Assembly: GCA_949358305.1 (NCBI GenBank)
Contig: OX442321.1
Span: 7,467,605-7,527,604 of the forward strand
Direction: 5' to 3'
From: Strigamia acuminata
Taxonomy: Eukaryota > Arthropoda > Chilopoda > Geophilomorpha > Linotaeniidae
DNA length: 60,000 bases
Shown here: one piece after another, positions 45,808-56,698 of the stretch
How positions within the stretch are numbered: position 1 is the first letter of the stretch
Layout of the letters: each line of letters begins with the position of its first letter
The notes under the pieces: generated by a model
The model's input: only the letters and a program-made list of their open reading frames with translations
The model's database searches: none
What the model was told of the DNA's origin: nothing
Translations under genes and position numbers: made by a program

Positions 45808-47703
45808 ATGTTTATGACAGTGGTTCTCGTGGGACTTGGTGCAATTCTGCTGGTATATCTCTTCCACTTATGTCATCACACATCCAGGATTAGAATATTG
45901 GTTGACAAATTACCAGGACCGAAAGCATTGCCTCTTCTTGGAAATGCTTTGGATTTTTATTTTAATAGAAAAGGTAATTCACATAAGTACAAAACACCCT
46001 GTAATACCCCTGAGTAAACCGCACTCACTTGTCAGTTTGAGCATTGTAACATTATTACATCTAGGTTACATGCTCCGTTATGTCACCCGGATGTAAAGTG
46101 TACCCCTGTTGGTTGTGAAAATGCTCCAATTGCATCTGTTGGGATTGTTTTTATTTACATTTACGATTGGAAACAAAAAAAGGGTTTAAAAGTTGAAGAA
46201 AAAATATTTAAACAAATAAAAATATATTTACAACAGCTCATTTTTGGCATTATTGCTTGGTGCTCAGAAAACATGTTTTTCTCTGCAATATCTTTGCTTC
46301 CCTGCAATATTTTTCTTTCCTGCAATATTTTTGCTTTCCTGCAAGGTTTTTGTTAATGTTGCATGTCAGCTTAATTGCTTTATTGATTTTTTTTATGTTT
46401 TAATTTTTTTGTAGCAATTGCAAATCAAATTTATGGCACTTCTGGTACCAACAACAGCATTGTACGAGTATGGTTGGGCGTGAGACCATTGATTTATTTA
46501 AGCAACGCCGATGATATCAGGGTAAATTTAATATTTATTGCATTTGTCAATTAAAATCTATCAACTTTTAAAACCCTTCAGGAAGTTTTATCAGGCTCTG
46601 CCCACATCAATAAATCACCAGAGTACGCATTTTTCGTACCATGGCTGGAAAACAATATGTTCACAAGGTTTTTAATGATTTAATTTGTACATATAATTTA
46701 ATATAAAGTTTTTAAATTCGTGTTGTTTGTTTTAGTTCTGGAGACGAATGGCGTAAACTTCGAAAATTAGTCATGCAGGCGTTCAATTTTCGCATAGTAG
46801 AAGGATTTTCTTCAGTATTTAATGCACAAAGTCGTGTATTAGTTGAACAAATCAACAAACAACTTACCAAACAAGACACGTTCGACGTTTTACCGCTTAC
46901 AACTCTATGCGTGTTTGACATTTTGTGCGGTAAATGCCGATCGTTTAGGTTCGTTGAACGTAATAAAAAGATTCTTATTTAATTCCAGAGACTTTGTTTG
47001 GGTGTAAGAGCAGCACACAACTTCATAAAGATTCAGTTTTACTTAATTCCATCGACACGTAAGATTTTATTAACCTCATACGTGACATTTGAAAACTATT
47101 AATCTGTTATTTTTTCATCTTAGGATTAAAAGCTGCATTCACGCGAGGCAGTTGAGAATGCATCTCTGGCCTAAAATCTTTTTCAACATGTCTGCCATCG
47201 GAAAAAAACATAACAACTCCGTTAAACTCGCGCATAAATACACGGAAGATGTAAATACATTCAGTTATAAATGAATTAAGAGCTTGTGGTATTGAAAATT
47301 ACATTTTTAGATAGTCAAAGCCAAGCAGAAGGAACGAGAAATTGGAAACGAAAATGGAAATACTTTAGGAAAAAAGCTGTCGATTTTGGATTTACTGCTG
47401 GATCTAAAGAAAAATGGCGCAAGCTTTTCTGATGCGGGCATCCGGGCAGAAATAGATGGATATGTATTCGCTGGACACGACACGATTTCTACTTCACTCG
47501 GTTGGATTCTGTTTTTAATGGGAACTCATCCCCATGTACAAAAGAAACTCCATCAAGAGATAGACGAAGTTTTCGGTAATTACAAAATACCGTAATAAAA
47601 ATCACAGAATTGTAATGTCCCAAATTTTTTAGGCGGAGAAAAGTTCAAAGACTTAACCGTGGATGATTTAAAGAATTTACCCTACATGGATTGCGTGATT
47701 AAG
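45808..47703 (+). CDS. CYP4-like cytochrome P450, N-terminal two-thirds
   Basis: Microsomal mono-oxygenase; insect CYP4 enzymes oxidise fatty acids, hormones, hydrocarbons and xenobiotics. Exons: 45808-45973, 46415-46521, 46582-46667, 46736-46929, 46989-47058, 47124-47250, 47311-47575, 47633-47703. All are GT-AG and in phase (362 codons). Seen: N-terminal membrane anchor (VVLVGLGAILLVYLFHL), proline hinge KLPGPKALPLLGNA, helix-C motif WRKLRKLVMQAFNF, I-helix oxygen-binding AGHDTIS, and LPYMDCVIK before the K helix. The ExxR, PERF and heme-Cys exons are absent. The next intron holds an 11.9-kb Gypsy element, and no exon appears in the last 143 bp of the window. Whether the gene continues to the right is unknown. 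Confidence 0.92.
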
Positions 47704-47953
47704 GTATAAACATCAATAACATTTTGTAGTAAACTCAGAGGTCAGTGGCCCAAATTGAAAAATATTTCGTCTGCGGATTTAACCTATAAATCCGCTACTG
47801 GATAAACTGTTGAGGAAGTAGGAAACAGAAGGAAAACAGAAGTCTAGGGTGACTCAATGAACAATTACAGGACAAGTGTTCTCCAACAATACAAACAAAT
47901 ACAGCACGTGCTGAATGCATAAAACATGTGTTGCTACATATGAAATAAACCTT
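47704..47953 (+). other. Start of P450 intron 8, left of the Gypsy insertion
   Basis: Follows the GTATAAAC donor at 47,704. No exon was seen before the LTR. Confidence 0.6.
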
Positions 47954-49640
47954 TGTGACGATGACCTTTCGATGACGCTATCCGCTCAAAATGTGTATTT
48001 TGGCATAACAAGCAAGTCTATCAATTCTAGTAGTTGAGAGATAAGTTAACAAACCTAAAGTGTGAACTGGGTAAAATAATGAAACCGGTGGTTATCAAGA
48101 CATAACATATTTATTGATATCTAAATATAATCACCGAAAAGTGATTATATTAATCAATTTTGCATCAAATATAATTATACAATAATTATGCCGACAAATG
48201 GCCAAATTACTATCGATTAAACTATACATATAGTTGCCTGTGCGGCGCTATAATAGTATCAATCGGCTTCGTCCTGGTAAGATGTCGTCTGAATCGGTTG
48301 ATTATTTGGTCCTGGTTCGAATCTGTAATGAAAAGGTTAGTATCCGAGGACTTCCGGTTGACTGTATCTGCATCGCCACAACCTTGGGGCGGTTATTGGT
48401 TTAAATGGCCTGTGAGAGCCATTTACCAATTGACCTCTTATAGATGTTTTAAGACATCTATAATTGGTGTGATACGTCAAATGGTTCTTCATACGAGAGT
48501 AAACTGTTGCAAGTTTACAATCATAACTTCTGGTTCCGTGCAATGGATGCATTTATTAGAGTATTACTTTTCAGTAAATACTCGTAATAATTCTGCTTAC
48601 ATAAAGTTGGCAATTTAGCTACACATTTACTGGCAAGTAAATGCTAATGTAGCTAGTCTTCAGTTTTGTACAGTTCTGGAAGAAGTATCCATGTTTATGC
48701 ACAATGCTGAGTTGTGACATAAACTAGCTGGGGATTTAATCTAACTAAACTTTTCCGAGTTTAGTTATTTCAACCCTAATGTTACATTTTCGACACGCTG
48801 TTCGGCAGCCGTGGCTTACTGTAACTGGCAGGCCTTGTGGAACACTTGTTGAATTATATCCGGCCCGACGGGATTCTTACTACTCATCGCCGCGACCTGA
48901 TCTCCTCACGGCCACACAGCCGTCATCGGGTACCCGGACATGGAGGCATCATATCACCCATCTCCACGTCAAGTGTACGCCGTATGTAGGTTGTCATAGG
49001 CCCGCAGTATAAGGGGCATTGACTGCGCAATCAACAGACAAGCAAGTGTCTGCGCAATCAACATGACAACCGGAGTAGTAGAAAGGGCTCAAGAAAACAT
49101 ATAGTCAAATATCTGGTCAAGAGCGAGCTACTTCCTGTTGCGAGGAAGTATATACTCGGGGAAAACAATAGCTTGGCCATTGCTCCAATGAGAGCAATGG
49201 TCCTGCAAATCCCCCCAATCACTGGTCCAGGTGATGGGATACTCAGGACACATTTTCAGTCCAGGTGGTCAGCTAGACAGACCATAGCTCTCTGCTAGGT
49301 CGGGACAGGAACTGGATAGCGAGGAACACTTTTGGATTAAGTCTTTCAACTTGATCCGCGGGGGTCCACGCTTGGAGCAGGTGCGAGGGGGAGATTTAAT
49401 CCCCTAGGCCTAGTTTTGGGGTAACTTTGCAGAGTTACCACAAAACAACCTAATATCTATATTTATTGCCATAAACATAAGATAACGTTGATTTTCTGCC
49501 TTAAAATCACATAAAAGTTGTATTTTATGTGGTTTTACGTCAAGTGACAAATTCTATTCGAATTTGCCGCTTTTGGTCGTCAGCGCCATCTATTGGCGTA
49601 ATTTGTCGCTATATCGATGAGCGACTGCATGATCGTCATA
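47954..49640 (-). repeat. Gypsy 3' LTR (1,687 bp)
   Basis: Plus-strand termini are tgtgacgatgacc and gatcgtcata, so in sense the LTR runs TATGACG...CGTCACA. It has the same length as the 5' LTR and every segment compared was identical. It is dense in short stem-loops. A CTCF-like agcgccatcta lies at 49,582-49,592. Confidence 0.97.
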
Positions 49641-49652
49641 CGTCCCCCTTAA
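49641..49652 (-). other. Polypurine tract
   Basis: Minus strand AAGGGGGACG lies directly next to the 3' LTR, where plus-strand DNA priming is expected. Confidence 0.8.
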
Positions 49653-50153
49653 TCACTGAAATTATGTAAATAATTACACGTGATTCTGCCTATAATCGTC
49701 TCGATATACGACACTGTTCATCATGGATCAGCAAACATCATTTATCTTTATACAAGATGCCTAACATTTGCAAATATAATAATGAGCGAGGTTTTATTCG
49801 TCTCAGATTATATTTTTGGAGGTCCGGTTACTTAATAATCTGTAAGGATTATTAAACACCCATATAAGTTTAAAGATTAATTGATTTTTCTGACTTTATA
49901 CAAATTCAGAAAAATCCTCAATCGTGAAAACTCACAACGGAATTTAACTAATAATATACTTTTTACAAAATGTACTATTAGTTCTTGATTTTCTTAATAA
50001 TTTTTTACAATCATTAATAAAATCGTCGGTAAATGCGATGTGTCAACTGTAGTGAAACTACGAGAGTGAGGTCGAAGTTCAACCTCAAAGCAGGTGTCTA
50101 TGTTTTAGACCGAGCTCTGTGATTGGTTGATGACTCATTTACACTATCTTGTT

Positions 50154-53100
50154 TTAAAAATAGCATGGATGAGTCGTCTCTTCAAAGTAGAGGTGTGCAT
50201 GTTTCGTGAAATAAATATTCTTTTCGGAAATACTTATTTCTTGCATTTTTTGCACGAAATCATCGCTAAATTGTCGATTAGGCTTAGGAGTTCGTTTAGA
50301 ACGTCTTTCAGCCCGTAATAATTTTTTATTTCTTCTCTTTATATGTTCAAGTTCGTTATTTTCGATAACTCCCTCAACGACTTCGTCCGGGGGTTGGAGG
50401 ATATCGTTTTCGACGGTATCCTCCGTTTCCATGGGGACAACCTCTTCTTCTGTCTGTTGCGAGACAGGGAAGTGTTCGTCCATCCAATTTGGGGTTGGAT
50501 GAATCCCTTCACTGCCTTCAGTTTGGTTTTCCGACCAAGCTTCAACCGGAAATGACGGGATATAAGGTGACAAATCCTGGATATTAATTGATTTCTCAAT
50601 TGATCCGTCAGCAACTTTTCGTAATGAATACGAGCCTCCTTTTAATACTGCTGTGATTTCCCAGGGGCCGTCTCGCTTTTCGGCGAAACCAGCGGTGATT
50701 CCCTTTTCTTTATTTGACAGTATATGTGTAGCTTTCCAGACTAGATCGCCAACAGCATACTGACAAATATGATATTTGTTGCGGTGAATCTTGTCATGTC
50801 GGACATAATTCTCCTGGATTTTCCGGTGCATTTCTTGATGTGCTCTTCTAAGCACATCCAGAATGCCATGTACGTATTCTTCGGGTTTGTTCTTATCGAA
50901 CTTTACCCCGTGTTCCACCATACGTGGATCGAATGGTAGTGGTACCGTTCTTCCCGTGTTCAGCATCATCGGGCTGAACCCGGTTGCATCCGAGATGGCC
51001 GTTCTCGTGGCAAACGCGAATTCGTTCAAGAATCGTGGCCAGTGAGAGTGCACATCAGAATAAATTGCCAGCATCATCTTCAAGTCACGGTTAGCCCTTT
51101 CTGTCGGGTTAGCCGAGGCATGATAAGGGCTGACATGTGCCATGTCTATATGATGTTTTTTACAAAAATCACTATAGACAGTAGACACGAATTGTCTTCC
51201 ATTATCTGACAATATCTTTTTGGGGTAACCCCAACGATGAAAAACGTCACTCATCTTGTTGACAATGCTCTCGCTAGAGGCCTTTGTCAACGCGAATACT
51301 TCAACCCATTTGGTGCAATGGTCTATTATCACTAATATCCATTGTAACTTCGATCGACCAGCGGGCTTGGGGCCCATCAAGTCGATACTCACGGTTTCCC
51401 ATGGATTCGTCATATTGTGCGGAGTGTAAGCCGCTCGATGTTTTCTGTGTTGGCTCGGCTTGTACTGCTGGCAATGCGGGCAACCACGGACATAGTTGCG
51501 CGTATCTCTAGTCATCTTTGGCCAATAATAAATGAGCTTCGCTCTTTCCAGAGTCTTGCTCATACCTGCATGTCCACAAAGGGGGTGGCCGTGACAGGCA
51601 AATAAAGCTCTTCTTACAAGAGATTTAGGAATCACGGCCTTAAATCCATTTCCGGAGTCGTTCAACTCCTCTTCAAAGGTGGGACGGAAGAAAATGAGCA
51701 TTTTACTGCCGTCCTCCCCACTTTCATCCAAACAGTATCCAGCTATGGTATTTAGCCAGTCTAGATCTGTCTCTAATTCTTGGTCTTCCTCACTTAACTT
51801 CAAGTGGGCCATAATCTTTTTACAATCATCATCCAACAATTGTTCTGCGATTATTTCGGCTCGGGTTGGGGGAACTTGATTTAGTACATCGGTTAATGCA
51901 CTAAATACTGTTGTTTGATGTTTCGTTTTGCCTTTCTCATTCACTTCCCCCTTTTCTCCAGAATTATTTGAATTTTCTTCATTTAATTCGGAGAAATCGT
52001 TAAAACGAACATTCACATTTGTTAGAAAGTGACGTCGTCCTTCTACTGGAATGACTTGAGTCTTCTTATTACCGGTCCATAGAGGATAGAATTGGTTAAT
52101 TTCTACCGGCTCAATGTAATCGGTAATAGGCGTATCCATTGCAGATAACGGCGCTCTTGATAGAGCGTCGGCTACCTGGTTCAGGGCGCCTTTTCTGAAC
52201 ACAATCTTGAATGCTCCGCACTGGATTTTCACTGCCCAGCGACCAAATCGGCCGGATGGTTCTGGCGTTCTCATCAGCCAACCTAACGCTTGCGCATCCG
52301 ACTCCAGCGTGAACGTCGTGTATTCCAAGTATGGGCGGAAGCGATCAACTGCCCACACAACTGCCAAACATTCCAGTTCGGGAGTGGAATAACGTTCTTC
52401 AGCCCCTCGTAAAACTCGGCTCGCATAAGCAACGGGTTTTGGGACCATCATCATTTTCTGTGTTTTTTCGTTAAACACTTCGACATCCTGGCAGAGGACT
52501 GCACCGAGCCCTGTATGGGACGCGTCAGTCATTACTACCATAGGTTTTGACATATCAGGCATATGTAAAACTTGGTTTTTATCGCACAAAATCTCTTTGA
52601 TTTTTGCAAATGCCTCTTTCTGTTCTTTGCCCCACACAAAAGCAGCATTTTTATGCATGATTGAGGTGAGTGGTCTAGCGATATCCGCATGATTAGGAAT
52701 AAACTTCCTAAAGAAATTGGACAGACCATGAAACCTCTGTATATCCTTTGAACAGGTGGGTTCGGGGAATTCCTTGACTGACTTGATTTTGTCGGGGTCA
52801 GCATTCAAACCTTCCGGTGTGATATAATGACCCAAGAACTTTAGTGAAGTTCTTCCAAATTTTGATTTGGCCTTGTTGATAGTTAAATTAGCTTTTTGGA
52901 GCTTTTCTAACACGTCCTTTATGTGGTCCAAATGTTCTTTCCAGGAGTGGGAGAAGATGATCAAATCGTCCAAGTAGACGAGGACATGCTTATGCAGCGA
53001 GTCACCCATCACTCGGCTCATCAAGTTCTGGAAAGAACAAGGAGCATTGCAAAGACCAAAGGGCATCCTTTTAAATTGATAGTTTCCCTTTGGTGTGTAG

Positions 53101-54413
53101 AAGGCAGTTTTACAACGATCCTCCTCTTGCATCTCCATTTGATGATATCCCTGTGTTAGATCTAATGATGTGAAATACTTGGCCTTATTCGTACTGTGGA
53201 TTAACAGGTCGATACTAGGCATTTGTATTGTGTCGAGTACTGAAATGGCGTTAAGCCAACGGTAGTCAATACACAAACGGTATTTGCCGTTTGGTTTGGC
53301 TACTATCACAGGATGACTGATGTACGGGCCAGTTGCAGGCTCGATTAGATCATCGGCCTCCAACTCCTCGACTAACTCCGTCATTATGGCCTTCTTGGCC
53401 GGGTTGTACATTCGAAAAGGTTGGACTCGCCATTTCGCATCTTTTTTCAAAGTGATTTTATGCTTGGCTAAGTTGGTGCAACCTACTTTGTCCCTAAAAA
53501 CGTCTTTTATTGCTAAAATGACAGCTTTTAGTTGGTCCTTACGTTCGTCCGTACTATCACAGTCTGCGACAAGCTTTTCAGCCCAATCAGCAGGCGTGTG
53601 AGTCTCGGCGCCATTAGCATCGAGTGTACGGATACGTGCCAATTCACAGTCTGACTCTCTAGTTTCGTAGGGAGCCGACCATCCAGGCATGGAATCGCAT
53701 GTGAACGATCCTCTTTTCGCTCTTAGGTCAATTCCGGCGCGTCGCATGAAGTTGTGACCAATGATAAGATCACATACTCCAGGTTTCAGGATAATAAAGT
53801 TGATTGGTGTATATTTTAGTCCGCCTGCCCACTTGACACAAAGTGTAATTTGTCCAAGTGGTACGTGACTAATTCCTACTGCACAAACTCGCATTCCCCG
53901 AGGACATTCTTGGATATAATCGGGTTCTGCGTTGGTTTGAGATAGAAGTTGCATTCCAATGAAACACTGGGTTGCACCAGAGTCCATTAGAGCATTGAAC
54001 TTCAAACCTCCAATCTGAACTCTCATACGAGGGTCGTCAGAATGTCGGTCAGTCAGTGTTTTCACGAATGTCGTAACTCCGCGTTGATCTAAACGTCGGA
54101 GGTTACTGAATTTCTTCACATTCCACTTTCCACCGTGGTTGAAGATGCTGAGTCCCTCCAATTGTTTCGTCATTGCGTCGAATCCTTCCATCACGCCGCC
54201 AGTGTTACTGTTGGCGTGCTCTGCTGTAGGAATTAAATCAAGGTTCAAGTCGTCCCACTTGAATAGTTCCTTATTTAATTTGGTTGCAAGTACAATTGGT
54301 GGGGGTTTCTGATCCTTTCCAGATAATTCAAATAAATCATCTGAAAATTCCGAGAAATCGAATGGGTCTGTTTTAATAGGGGCTGAAATGGTTGGTTCAA
54401 CCCCCTCTAACAG
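50154..54413 (-). CDS. pol: Gypsy pol polyprotein (via -1 frameshift)
   Basis: About 1,419 codons from the frameshift to the stop, with no internal stop. Domains in order: aspartic protease (LMDSGAT, about residue 144); reverse transcriptase with YLDD active site (about 480); RNase H (TDASHTGLGAVL; LESDAQALGWL); H2C2 zinc domain (HGHPLCGHAGM...CPHCQQYK, about 950); integrase D,D,E core (SIDLMGP; SDNGRQF; ANPTERANRDLK). A C-terminal tail of about 170 residues follows. All catalytic residues I looked for are present, so the copy may be competent. Frame and spacing show expression as a gag-pol fusion; no pol ATG is needed. Confidence 0.97.
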   Translation of the reverse strand: MLEGVEPTISAPIKTDPFDFSEFSDDLFELSGKDQKPPPIVLATKLNKELFKWDDLNLDLIPTAEHANSNTGGVMEGFDAMTKQLEGLSIFNHGGKWNVKKFSNLRRLDQRGVTTFVKTLTDRHSDDPRMRVQIGGLKFNALMDSGATQCFIGMQLLSQTNAEPDYIQECPRGMRVCAVGISHVPLGQITLCVKWAGGLKYTPINFIILKPGVCDLIIGHNFMRRAGIDLRAKRGSFTCDSMPGWSAPYETRESDCELARIRTLDANGAETHTPADWAEKLVADCDSTDERKDQLKAVILAIKDVFRDKVGCTNLAKHKITLKKDAKWRVQPFRMYNPAKKAIMTELVEELEADDLIEPATGPYISHPVIVAKPNGKYRLCIDYRWLNAISVLDTIQMPSIDLLIHSTNKAKYFTSLDLTQGYHQMEMQEEDRCKTAFYTPKGNYQFKRMPFGLCNAPCSFQNLMSRVMGDSLHKHVLVYLDDLIIFSHSWKEHLDHIKDVLEKLQKANLTINKAKSKFGRTSLKFLGHYITPEGLNADPDKIKSVKEFPEPTCSKDIQRFHGLSNFFRKFIPNHADIARPLTSIMHKNAAFVWGKEQKEAFAKIKEILCDKNQVLHMPDMSKPMVVMTDASHTGLGAVLCQDVEVFNEKTQKMMMVPKPVAYASRVLRGAEERYSTPELECLAVVWAVDRFRPYLEYTTFTLESDAQALGWLMRTPEPSGRFGRWAVKIQCGAFKIVFRKGALNQVADALSRAPLSAMDTPITDYIEPVEINQFYPLWTGNKKTQVIPVEGRRHFLTNVNVRFNDFSELNEENSNNSGEKGEVNEKGKTKHQTTVFSALTDVLNQVPPTRAEIIAEQLLDDDCKKIMAHLKLSEEDQELETDLDWLNTIAGYCLDESGEDGSKMLIFFRPTFEEELNDSGNGFKAVIPKSLVRRALFACHGHPLCGHAGMSKTLERAKLIYYWPKMTRDTRNYVRGCPHCQQYKPSQHRKHRAAYTPHNMTNPWETVSIDLMGPKPAGRSKLQWILVIIDHCTKWVEVFALTKASSESIVNKMSDVFHRWGYPKKILSDNGRQFVSTVYSDFCKKHHIDMAHVSPYHASANPTERANRDLKMMLAIYSDVHSHWPRFLNEFAFATRTAISDATGFSPMMLNTGRTVPLPFDPRMVEHGVKFDKNKPEEYVHGILDVLRRAHQEMHRKIQENYVRHDKIHRNKYHICQYAVGDLVWKATHILSNKEKGITAGFAEKRDGPWEITAVLKGGSYSLRKVADGSIEKSINIQDLSPYIPSFPVEAWSENQTEGSEGIHPTPNWMDEHFPVSQQTEEEVVPMETEDTVENDILQPPDEVVEGVIENNELEHIKRRNKKLLRAERRSKRTPKPNRQFSDDFVQKMQEISISEKNIYFTKHAHLYFEETTHPCYF

Positions 54414-56698
54414 TTTTTTGACTCCTCTGTTTTTTCTGTCGAGCTTGTAGGAGCTTTCAAGAATTTTGTAAGCAGATCGGTAACTGAGCTGTGAAGGGAC
54501 TTTTGAAGAGACGACTGCAATGTTGATTGTAAATCGCCTAGTTTCTTGTCTAGAAGTTCGGTCGTAACCCAGTTAGGTCTAGGCCGTTTTACATCATCGG
54601 GCGTAGCTTGTGAGCTCGCCGGACGTTTATTCGCGGGATCTGCTTTATTTTTATTTAGCCATTTCGGGCATTCCCGTTTGAAGTGCCCTGTTTCATGACA
54701 GTAAAAACACTTCCCGGACTTGGTCTCCATGTGGTTAATATAGATGGTCTCCATCGATTCTTCGTCTCCGCTTTCAACTTCAATGTCACTTTCCACTTGG
54801 GTAATTGGTTCATAACCGACAGTGGAACTCTTGAGTGATGGTCTAGATGCGAATTTGTTATCTTTTGCCTTTGTCGAGGCATTGGATGCTGGGAATTCGC
54901 TGTTGTCAAACTCGAGACGCGCAGAATGTTGCTTTTTGTTTTCAAACATACAGCGATGTTTTCCCACGAAATAAATGATTTCTTCGACTGTACTTTCACC
55001 GTACAGGTCCTTGTTCATTAATAACATAAAGCTTTCATCAGTTACATTATCGAACAGGTGGTCTATACCTTCTCTACTTCCGGGTGCAATTTTCCCTTGC
55101 GCTTTGGAAAAACGCAACAGAAAATCATATAAGCTTTCGTCAGCTCTCTGGATTACGTTTTTCAGTCGTCTTGCTCGCGTGAGCGGGACGAGATCGAAAC
55201 GTCTTAGAAAAGCGTCCTCGAAAATTTCCCAACTTGTGAAACGTCGTTTCTCTTGCCTGAACCATGTTTGCGCATGGCCCAGTAAATAACCCGGAATGAT
55301 TTCATGTACCATGTTGTCTAATGTTATTTCTCGTAACATTGAAACTGATTTCACGACTTCCAAAAATCTTGACACGTCTTCCTGCTTTCCTTCAAAAGCT
55401 GGAATTTCTATTCCTTTACAGATGAATTTCCTATTTGGTTGCGGTTGCGATTGGGTATTTCGCACATTTCCCGACAATCTCTGAACTAGTAAGTTCATGT
55501 CGTCTTGCGACAGAGTGGGGGCAGTGCTACTCGCACTGTTTCCCCTCCGTGGCGGTGGAGAATCTGAACGTTGAAAATAACTGGGAGGGAGCAAGTTAGG
55601 ATTATCGGTGTGATGTCCCCCTTGCCCTCCTTGTCCCCCTTGTCCCCCTGGCTGGGGTGGACGGGGCTCATTTCTTCGACTCCCCCTTGCAGGAGGTGGC
55701 GAATATGAGCGTTGAAACTCATCTGGTCGCGGTGGCGAGGAACGACGGAATCTCCCCTGGCTGGGGGAGTTATACCCGTGATTCGTCCGATAATCTTCGT
55801 AATTTGGCCGAAATTCCTCATACCCTATTTGAGCACGGGGAATAATTGGCGACGGCGACTTCTCCCGACGCAAGGCAGGCAAGTTCGGCCTTCCTCGCGT
55901 TGACTCGAAATGCGTACGAGGTTGAATTGGATTTGGGTCCAAATCTCGTACTTCGTCGCGAACTCGTTGTTGGAAGCGTTCAATCGGATCGGCCGGAAAA
56001 TTTCTAGTCGGAAATTCCTGCCGGGCCCCGTAATCGACAGGGGTTTTCAACGTTGAGGCTTGATCCCTTATTTCTTGTTGGAAACGTCGTATGGCTTCGG
56101 AGGGATGCTTAGGTGGATAAGCAACTCTCCTCGGCGGAATTTCCTGTTCCAACACGAGCGGAAGTGCAGGAATAGGTGGTTGATTACGTCGTTCAGGAAC
56201 GGTGGTCTGCGACTCGCTCGCGACTTTGTCCACTACAGACGGTCGTTGTACGTTATCCGTACGTTCAACCAGTAAAAGTTCATCTGACTTTGGAGTCGAT
56301 GCACGTGGTTCTGTCGTTTGTTCCTTACTTGGAGAAGTAGGGTTAACGACTCGTAATGGAGGTGGAGCGGGTGGCGGGTCACGCGACTTCTCGTAAGTTG
56401 CCGGCGGCCCTCCGTTGATGCCTCCGCGGTTCAGTTCCAACTCGTCCGCTGATCGGCCGGAACGGTCGGACGAACCTCCCGGCTGTTGATTGCGAGCCAT
56501 ATACTGTTTGGCTTCGGTCAGCGAACCGAAGAAACGTACATCTAAATTGAAGTGGCGACAATACGCCCGCAAATCCTCGTCGGCGTCGTACTGCGTGCTT
56601 TCCTCCGTTATTGGAGTGAGCTGGTTCCGCGATTGATTCTCGTCCTCCTGATCTCTCGTTTGATTCAGGGTGTCGAATAAATTACGATGATGGGTCAT
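54407..56698 (-). CDS. gag: Gypsy gag
   Basis: 763 aa from the ATG at 56,698 (MTHHRNLFDTLNQ). The frame stays open further upstream, but that stretch is hydrophobic and unlike Gag, so this ATG is preferred. The N-terminal half is Pro/Arg-rich and disordered, with a Gly-Gln-rich GGQGGQGGQGG stretch. A capsid-like helical region follows (about 480-620), then one CCHC zinc knuckle (CFYCHETGHFKREC, about residue 662). The stop TAG (54,407-54,409) comes one codon after the slippery heptamer. Confidence 0.95.
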   Translation of the reverse strand: MTHHRNLFDTLNQTRDQEDENQSRNQLTPITEESTQYDADEDLRAYCRHFNLDVRFFGSLTEAKQYMARNQQPGGSSDRSGRSADELELNRGGINGGPPATYEKSRDPPPAPPPLRVVNPTSPSKEQTTEPRASTPKSDELLLVERTDNVQRPSVVDKVASESQTTVPERRNQPPIPALPLVLEQEIPPRRVAYPPKHPSEAIRRFQQEIRDQASTLKTPVDYGARQEFPTRNFPADPIERFQQRVRDEVRDLDPNPIQPRTHFESTRGRPNLPALRREKSPSPIIPRAQIGYEEFRPNYEDYRTNHGYNSPSQGRFRRSSPPRPDEFQRSYSPPPARGSRRNEPRPPQPGGQGGQGGQGGHHTDNPNLLPPSYFQRSDSPPPRRGNSASSTAPTLSQDDMNLLVQRLSGNVRNTQSQPQPNRKFICKGIEIPAFEGKQEDVSRFLEVVKSVSMLREITLDNMVHEIIPGYLLGHAQTWFRQEKRRFTSWEIFEDAFLRRFDLVPLTRARRLKNVIQRADESLYDFLLRFSKAQGKIAPGSREGIDHLFDNVTDESFMLLMNKDLYGESTVEEIIYFVGKHRCMFENKKQHSARLEFDNSEFPASNASTKAKDNKFASRPSLKSSTVGYEPITQVESDIEVESGDEESMETIYINHMETKSGKCFYCHETGHFKRECPKWLNKNKADPANKRPASSQATPDDVKRPRPNWVTTELLDKKLGDLQSTLQSSLQKSLHSSVTDLLTKFLKAPTSSTEKTEESKNC
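54413..54419 (-). promoter_or_regulatory. -1 ribosomal frameshift site A_AAA_AAC
   Basis: The minus strand reads TCA AAA AAC TGT TAG in the gag frame. The heptamer A AAA AAC is a canonical -1 slippery site. Slippage gives AAA AAA CTG TTA GAG, in frame with pol. Seven nt later a stem can form (GGTTG AAC CAACC, extended by GGG/CCC across ATTTCAG). Confidence 0.9.

Noticed and set aside
48298-49012. 106- and 77-codon plus-strand frames, repeated at 58,515-59,229
   Set aside because: Antisense to and inside the LTR; identical in both LTRs because the LTRs are, and no domain is seen.
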